A DNA stretch of 64,000 nt. It comes from Verrucomicrobiales bacterium (GTDB taxonomy: Bacteria > Verrucomicrobiota > Verrucomicrobiia > Limisphaerales > J093). Every line of letters begins with the position of its first letter. Position 1 is the first letter of the stretch. The translations under genes were made by a program, and so were the position numbers. The stretch is taken from positions 62,001 through 126,000 of the forward strand of contig JACKPV010000027.1 of assembly GCA_024233305.1 (NCBI GenBank), written 5' to 3'. Below the pieces are notes generated by a model that was not told the origin of the DNA, did no database searches, and was given only the letters and a program-made list of their open reading frames with translations. Below, in pieces: positions 60,134 to 64,000 of this stretch.

Positions 60134-62044
60134 ATGCTGCCCGACGGCCTCCCCCTGGTGACCGCCACCGACGTGGCGGTGCGCTTCAACGAGCAGGTCC
60201 TGCTCGACCAAGCCTCGTTGACCCTGTCGGCCGGCCAGCGCGTCGGTTTGGTGGGCCGCAACGGTTGTGGCAAGTCGTCCTTCCTCCGGTTGTTGGTCGG
60301 CGACCTCGCGCCCGACGCCGGCAGCGTCACCCGGCGCAACGGTCTTGCCCTCGGTTATCTGCCGCAGGAATGCCCCCTGGCCGAGGACCGCACGGTCGAG
60401 GAGAACATCCGGGAGGGCGCGCGGGTGGTGCTGGAGATCATCGCCGAGTTCGAGTCCCTGCCCGCCGAGTCGAAACGCCATGCGGCACTCGAAGAGCGCA
60501 TCCTGGCCCTGGACGGCTGGGGGCTCGACCACCGGATCGCGGCCGCCATGTCGCATCTCAACGTCCCCCCCGCCGACCGCCGCGTGGCCACCCTCTCGGG
60601 CGGGGAACGGCGGCGCGTCGCGCTTTGCCGGGCGATTGTCTCCCGCCCCGACCTCCTGATTCTCGACGAACCCACCAACCACCTCGATCCCGAAGCCATC
60701 GACTGGGTGGCGTCCTTTCTCGACGGGTTCCCGGGCACATTCGTCGTCGTCACCCACGACCGCCACTTCCTGGACCGCGTGACCAATGTGATCCTCGAAC
60801 TGGACAACGGCCGGTTCTACAGCCACGCGGGCAACTATACGGACTACCTGCTCGCCCGGGCCGAACGCCAGGCGGCCGAACAAAGCGCCGAGCGGGCGCG
60901 GCAGTCCTTTCTGCGCCGAGAGCTGGCCTGGCTGCGCCGGGGCGTGCGCGCGCAGCGAAAGAAGGTGAAGAGCAAGGTGGACCACTACTTCGAGGTCGCG
61001 GCGCAATCGGGCCCGACCATCGAGGAGGACGTCGAACTCGTCATCCCGCCGCCATCCCAGCTGGGCAACCGCGTGGTGGAACTTGCCGGCGTCGGTATGG
61101 AACTCGGCGATCGCTGGCTGTTCCGCCGCTTCGACTTCACCTTCGCCCACGGACGGCGCGTGGGCGTTGCCGGACGAAACGGACTCGGCAAGACGACCCT
61201 CCTGCGGATCATCCTCGGCGAAATCGAACCCACCGAAGGCGCCGTGACCACCGGCCCGTTGACCCGGTTCAACTACGTCGACCAGGGCCGCCTGCAACTG
61301 GACGAGGAAGCCACCGCCCTCGAAGCCGTGGCGGACGGAACCGAGTTCGTGATCTACGGCGAGCATCGCCTTTCGCTGCGGGGCTATTTGCGGCGCTTTC
61401 TGTTCACCGACGAACGCCTGAACACGCGGGTCAAACACCTCAGCGGCGGCGAACGCAGCCGGCTGCTGCTCGCGCGCATCCTGAAACGCGGCGGGAATTT
61501 CCTGATCCTCGACGAGCCGACCAACGACCTCGATTTGCCAACCCTGCGCGTGCTCGAGGAGGCCTTGATCGCGTTCCCCGGGGTCGTCCTGGTGGTAAGC
61601 CACGACCGCTATTTCCTCAATCGCGTCTGCACCGACGTTCTGGGCTTCGAGGACGACGGTCGCATCCGGCACTGCGTGGGCGACTACGACGATTACCTCG
61701 AACAACGATCCCGGCAACCGTCCGGGGCCTCGCCGATGACGGAACGCCATGCAGGGTCCGGCCCGAAGGGCGGCGGCAAACCCGAGCGACCGCGCAAGCT
61801 GACCTGGAAGGAGGCCCGCGAACTCGAAGGCATGGAGGCGCAGATCCAGGAGGTTGAGGACGAACTCGCCCGCATCGAAGGCTTGTTCTCCTCGCCGGAC
61901 TTCCATCGCAACCACGCGGCGCAAACCACGGAACTCCTCGGTGAACGCCGCCGCGCCCAGGAACTACTGGAAACGCTGTACGCCCGCTGGGAGGAACTTG
62001 AGAAGATGCGCGTAGCGTTAACCGGAGCCTCCACTTACCAGTAG
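60134..62044 (+). CDS. ABC-F ATPase (Uup-like)
   Basis: 636 residues with two ABC domains and no membrane segments. First domain: GRNGCGKSS, LSGGERRRVALCRAI, LILDEPTNHLDPEA. Second domain: GRNGLGKTT, LSGGERSRLLLARIL, LILDEPTNDLDLPT. A C-terminal coiled coil (about 560-636: REMEGMEAQIQEVEDELARI-type sequence) is typical of the Uup subgroup, which acts on ribosomes or on DNA transposition stability. It starts 8 bp after the peptidase, so it is in the same transcript though not evidently of the same pathway. Confidence 0.9.
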   Translation: MLPDGLPLVTATDVAVRFNEQVLLDQASLTLSAGQRVGLVGRNGCGKSSFLRLLVGDLAPDAGSVTRRNGLALGYLPQECPLAEDRTVEENIREGARVVLEIIAEFESLPAESKRHAALEERILALDGWGLDHRIAAAMSHLNVPPADRRVATLSGGERRRVALCRAIVSRPDLLILDEPTNHLDPEAIDWVASFLDGFPGTFVVVTHDRHFLDRVTNVILELDNGRFYSHAGNYTDYLLARAERQAAEQSAERARQSFLRRELAWLRRGVRAQRKKVKSKVDHYFEVAAQSGPTIEEDVELVIPPPSQLGNRVVELAGVGMELGDRWLFRRFDFTFAHGRRVGVAGRNGLGKTTLLRIILGEIEPTEGAVTTGPLTRFNYVDQGRLQLDEEATALEAVADGTEFVIYGEHRLSLRGYLRRFLFTDERLNTRVKHLSGGERSRLLLARILKRGGNFLILDEPTNDLDLPTLRVLEEALIAFPGVVLVVSHDRYFLNRVCTDVLGFEDDGRIRHCVGDYDDYLEQRSRQPSGASPMTERHAGSGPKGGGKPERPRKLTWKEARELEGMEAQIQEVEDELARIEGLFSSPDFHRNHAAQTTELLGERRRAQELLETLYARWEELEKMRVALTGASTYQ

Positions 62045-62072
62045 TCTGCCCGAACTCGCCGCGCCGTTCAAA

Positions 62073-62759
62073 TCACCCCACATCCCTCCCGGACCAATCA
62101 TCGGCTACAGCTCCCATTCCCGCCGGGATCAAGCCCCGAGAAGGTTCTGGGACCGTCGTGGCCGCTGGGAGCAGCGGGAGGCCAACAACGAGGACAGCAA
62201 GGTAGGCTATCAGAATCCATAGCACGGCGACCATCTGCGGTGCACGCATGGGGTAGCACGCCCCGTCGCGATTAATGTCCTCCGGCGAGGCACAAAACCA
62301 AAGCGGAACTTCACATCGATTCTGCAGCTCTTCGCGCCAATCAACTTCATGGATCGCCAGCCGAAGCCACTCATGGGCTGGTCTCGTTTTGGGCAGGTGC
62401 TTCCTTTCCTGAATGCGCAGCAACTCGAGCTTTCGGATCGCAGCCATGACCGTTTCTCGTATCAGCTTGGCAAGGACTGTGGCAATCGTAGCAATCGTGC
62501 AGGTCATCAACAGAGCCAATATCGGCTGCTTTTCACGTAACTCGGAGAGCATGAGCGCGGCGGCGGCGGCGATCAATGCAGTCTGGTGGGTAATGAACCA
62601 CCCCATTCTGGAGTTGATCTGTGTGTGTTCGTAGTGAATCTCCTGCCTGATCGTCTTGTATGACCCCGGCACATCATCGTCCTGGCTGGGCACGATAAAG
62701 ACCGGGCAGCAACCGCGTTGCGGGGGAACCCGCCCATCATTGCTCCGCTCGTCACTCAT
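62073..62759 (-). CDS. small integral membrane protein, unknown function
   Basis: 228 residues. There are three hydrophobic segments: about 52-70 (GWFITHQTALIAAAAALML), 80-98 (ILALLMTCTIATIATVLAKL) and 178-198 (MVAVLWILIAYLAVLVVGLP). Between the second and third lies a cytoplasmic stretch of about 80 residues. No family is recognised. Base composition is less GC-rich than the neighbours, hinting at recent acquisition. It is convergent with the ABC-F gene. Confidence 0.5.
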   Translation of the reverse strand: MSDERSNDGRVPPQRGCCPVFIVPSQDDDVPGSYKTIRQEIHYEHTQINSRMGWFITHQTALIAAAAALMLSELREKQPILALLMTCTIATIATVLAKLIRETVMAAIRKLELLRIQERKHLPKTRPAHEWLRLAIHEVDWREELQNRCEVPLWFCASPEDINRDGACYPMRAPQMVAVLWILIAYLAVLVVGLPLLPAATTVPEPSRGLIPAGMGAVADDWSGRDVG

Positions 62760-63324
62760 GCTACCGAGCGATGACGGTGTATCTGGAGCCCCTATTCACC
62801 GAGTTCGTCAATGAGACGATCGATAGCCGCCGCCACTGGGCAGCGCGGATGAGGCCCCGACCGGCCCCACCCCGTCCCGAGCACGCCGATCCTGCCACGC
62901 AACCTGCGAGCGCCGGATCCGTCGAGGTAACACCAGAGAAGCGACACAGGCCTGCAGAACAGCTCAATTGCCCCCCCAACAGCATGTCGGCAGTAGCCGC
63001 GGCACGAGGTCGCTGGAGACCGATCGGGGCTGTCCAGCGACCCTCGCTCACTTGGCAGAAGTCCCTCACGGACGGCAGCTACGCCCTATACGAACAGAGG
63101 GAGGGACTGGTGCTCTCTGCTCGCACCGAAGGCACGAAGGAAACTGCAGATCTGGAAGGACTAGCGGCTCACGCGAACGGGAGCACAAATCACGCATCCC
63201 GCCACCCAGAGTGCGTTCGTCCGCTTCCAAAGACCACCTCGTTGCGCCAACTGAAACCAAGCGCCACGTCCGCGACCGAACCGCGGGAAGGACCTGTGGG
63301 CTACGCGACCGAACGATGGGGCTT
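62760..63324. other. intergenic, no gene seen
   Basis: 565 bp between the membrane protein and tRNA-Gly. One open frame crosses it and the tRNA, but it has no protein-like composition. Confidence 0.6.
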
Positions 63325-63398
63325 TGGAGCGGGTGAAGGGAATCGAACCCTCGTAGCCAGCTTGGAAGGCTGGAGCTTTACCACTAAGCTACACCCGC
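63325..63398 (-). tRNA. tRNA-Gly(TCC)
   Basis: 74 nt with encoded CCA. The acceptor is GCGGGTG/CACCCGC, the anticodon loop is CTTCCAA (anticodon TCC) on CCAGC/GCTGG, and the T-arm is GAGGG-TTCGATT-CCCTT. Confidence 0.96.
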
Positions 63399-63478
63399 AG
63401 GGCAGGAGGAGAGTAAGCCGGCGAGTTGCATTGTCAATCCCGCGCGTCCGCCGGAACGCCGGGCCACCCGGGAGCGCG

Positions 63479-63694
63479 TCAGCGCAAACGCCAGACGATC
63501 CGGCCCTTGTTCAGATCGTAGGGTGACATCTCCATCTTCACGCGATCGCCGACGCTGAGCCGAATCCAGCGCTTCCGCATCTTCCCCGAGATGGTCGCCA
63601 GAACGAGATGCTCGTTCGGCAGCGCCACCCGGAACATCGTTCCGGGCAACACGGCGTTGATCCGCCCCTCGACCACGATTGGTTCTTCTTTCAT
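63479..63694 (-). CDS. infA: translation initiation factor IF-1
   Basis: 71 residues, the standard length. A single S1/OB domain with the family blocks VEGRINAVLPGTMFRVAL, HISGKMRK-like TISGKMRKRWIRLSVGDRVK and MEMSPYDLNKGRIVWR. IF-1 binds the ribosomal A site during initiation. No ribosomal-protein operon is attached here; tRNA-Gly lies 80 bp downstream on the same strand. Confidence 0.97.
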   Translation of the reverse strand: MKEEPIVVEGRINAVLPGTMFRVALPNEHLVLATISGKMRKRWIRLSVGDRVKMEMSPYDLNKGRIVWRLR

Positions 63695-64000
63695 ACACTG
63701 TCAAACCGACTGCCGGACCCGCAAAGTGAAGCAACATCCCGCGGCCCGACGGCGGTGACGCAACCGATAATGAAACGCACTCCGGGACGCACCCGGACCT
63801 CGACGGCGCGAAAAGGTCTTCCCCTGACAACGCCCCCCACCCATTGCCCGCCCTGCCTGGCGCTCCGGCGGAGCAGCGGCGGGAGCCAGCCTGTGGGTTG
63901 CCACTCGAAACAGCAAGCCAGAAGCCCAGAAGCCCGGCCAGACGCGTTCCGACCCATCCGGCCACGTCCGCTCGCTCCAGCCTGCAATCCGCCGGAAACA
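63695..64000. other. region upstream of infA, no gene seen
   Basis: 306 bp to the window edge. Minus-strand frames here overlap infA out of frame and lack recognisable content; it probably contains the infA promoter. Confidence 0.5.

Noticed and set aside
59987..61924. 645-codon minus-strand frame opposite the ABC-F gene
   Set aside because: Antisense shadow with no family features; both ABC domains on the plus strand are complete.
62771..63526. 251-codon plus-strand frame
   Set aside because: Runs through tRNA-Gly and into infA antisense, has no ribosome site and no protein-like composition.
63691..63987. Minus-strand frame upstream of infA
   Set aside because: Overlaps the infA start out of frame; composition typical of non-coding high-GC DNA.

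Overview
This is a high-GC bacterial chromosome segment, most likely from a verrucomicrobial (Pedosphaera/Limisphaerales-like) organism. The clues are PEP-CTERM secreted proteins, a sulfatase, a GH95-type glycosidase, tandem SGNH esterase domains, several Gfo/Idh/MocA oxidoreductases, an ECF sigma factor next to a membrane Ser/Thr kinase with WD40 repeats, and lpxD, which implies a lipid-A outer membrane. The phylum is an inference from gene content; no rRNA gene is present.

Layout. 0-5 kb: pyrF, a small HTH/zinc-ribbon regulator, a secreted GH95-like glycosidase and a permuted papain-like amidase. 5.2-12.8 kb: a Fur/PerR-type regulator that overlaps sufB by 4 bp and heads a complete iron-sulfur assembly operon (sufB-C-D-U-T-S, then a Cys-motif/rhodanese protein and a second IscU-like scaffold). 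13-26.8 kb: secreted and accessory functions (ADP-ribosylglycohydrolase, terpene-cyclase-fold protein, orphan ECF sigma factor, beta-hydroxyacid dehydrogenase with a lactate-type permease, double SGNH esterase, outer-membrane beta-barrel, sulfatase). Two decayed REP-associated tyrosine transposase (RAYT) fragments lie here. 26.8-36.4 kb: SH3 protein, folD, a DUF6941-like protein, a membrane protein, a monohaem c-type protein, and other secreted or hypothetical proteins. 36.4-46.3 kb: tRNA-Lys, rpsB-tsf, two tandem GDP-mannose 4,6-dehydratase paralogues, Gfo/Idh genes, tRNA-Leu, lpxD, tRNA-Arg. 46.3-48.7 kb: a 2.4-kb remnant island integrated at tRNA-Arg(CCT), with a dead integrase, a DUF6941-like gene and a toxin-antitoxin pair, bounded by a 40-bp direct repeat. 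49-55.3 kb: two PEP-CTERM proteins, then the ECF sigma/WD40-kinase pair. 55.5-62 kb: a tight operon of hydroxyproline epimerase, D-amino-acid dehydrogenase, dipeptidyl peptidase IV and an ABC-F ATPase, which suggests use of proline/hydroxyproline-rich peptides. 62-64 kb: a membrane protein, tRNA-Gly and infA.

The most unusual signal is a dispersed intergenic repeat family found at six loci. Its units contain GTAG-headed REP hairpins in inverted pairs and carry end sequences close to AGCCGTATCGATTCA. Where such an end faces the 3' end of a gene it is nearly always fused to that gene's stop codon (seven of eight cases). REPs of this kind are normally mobilised by RAYT proteins, and the only RAYT genes visible here are broken.
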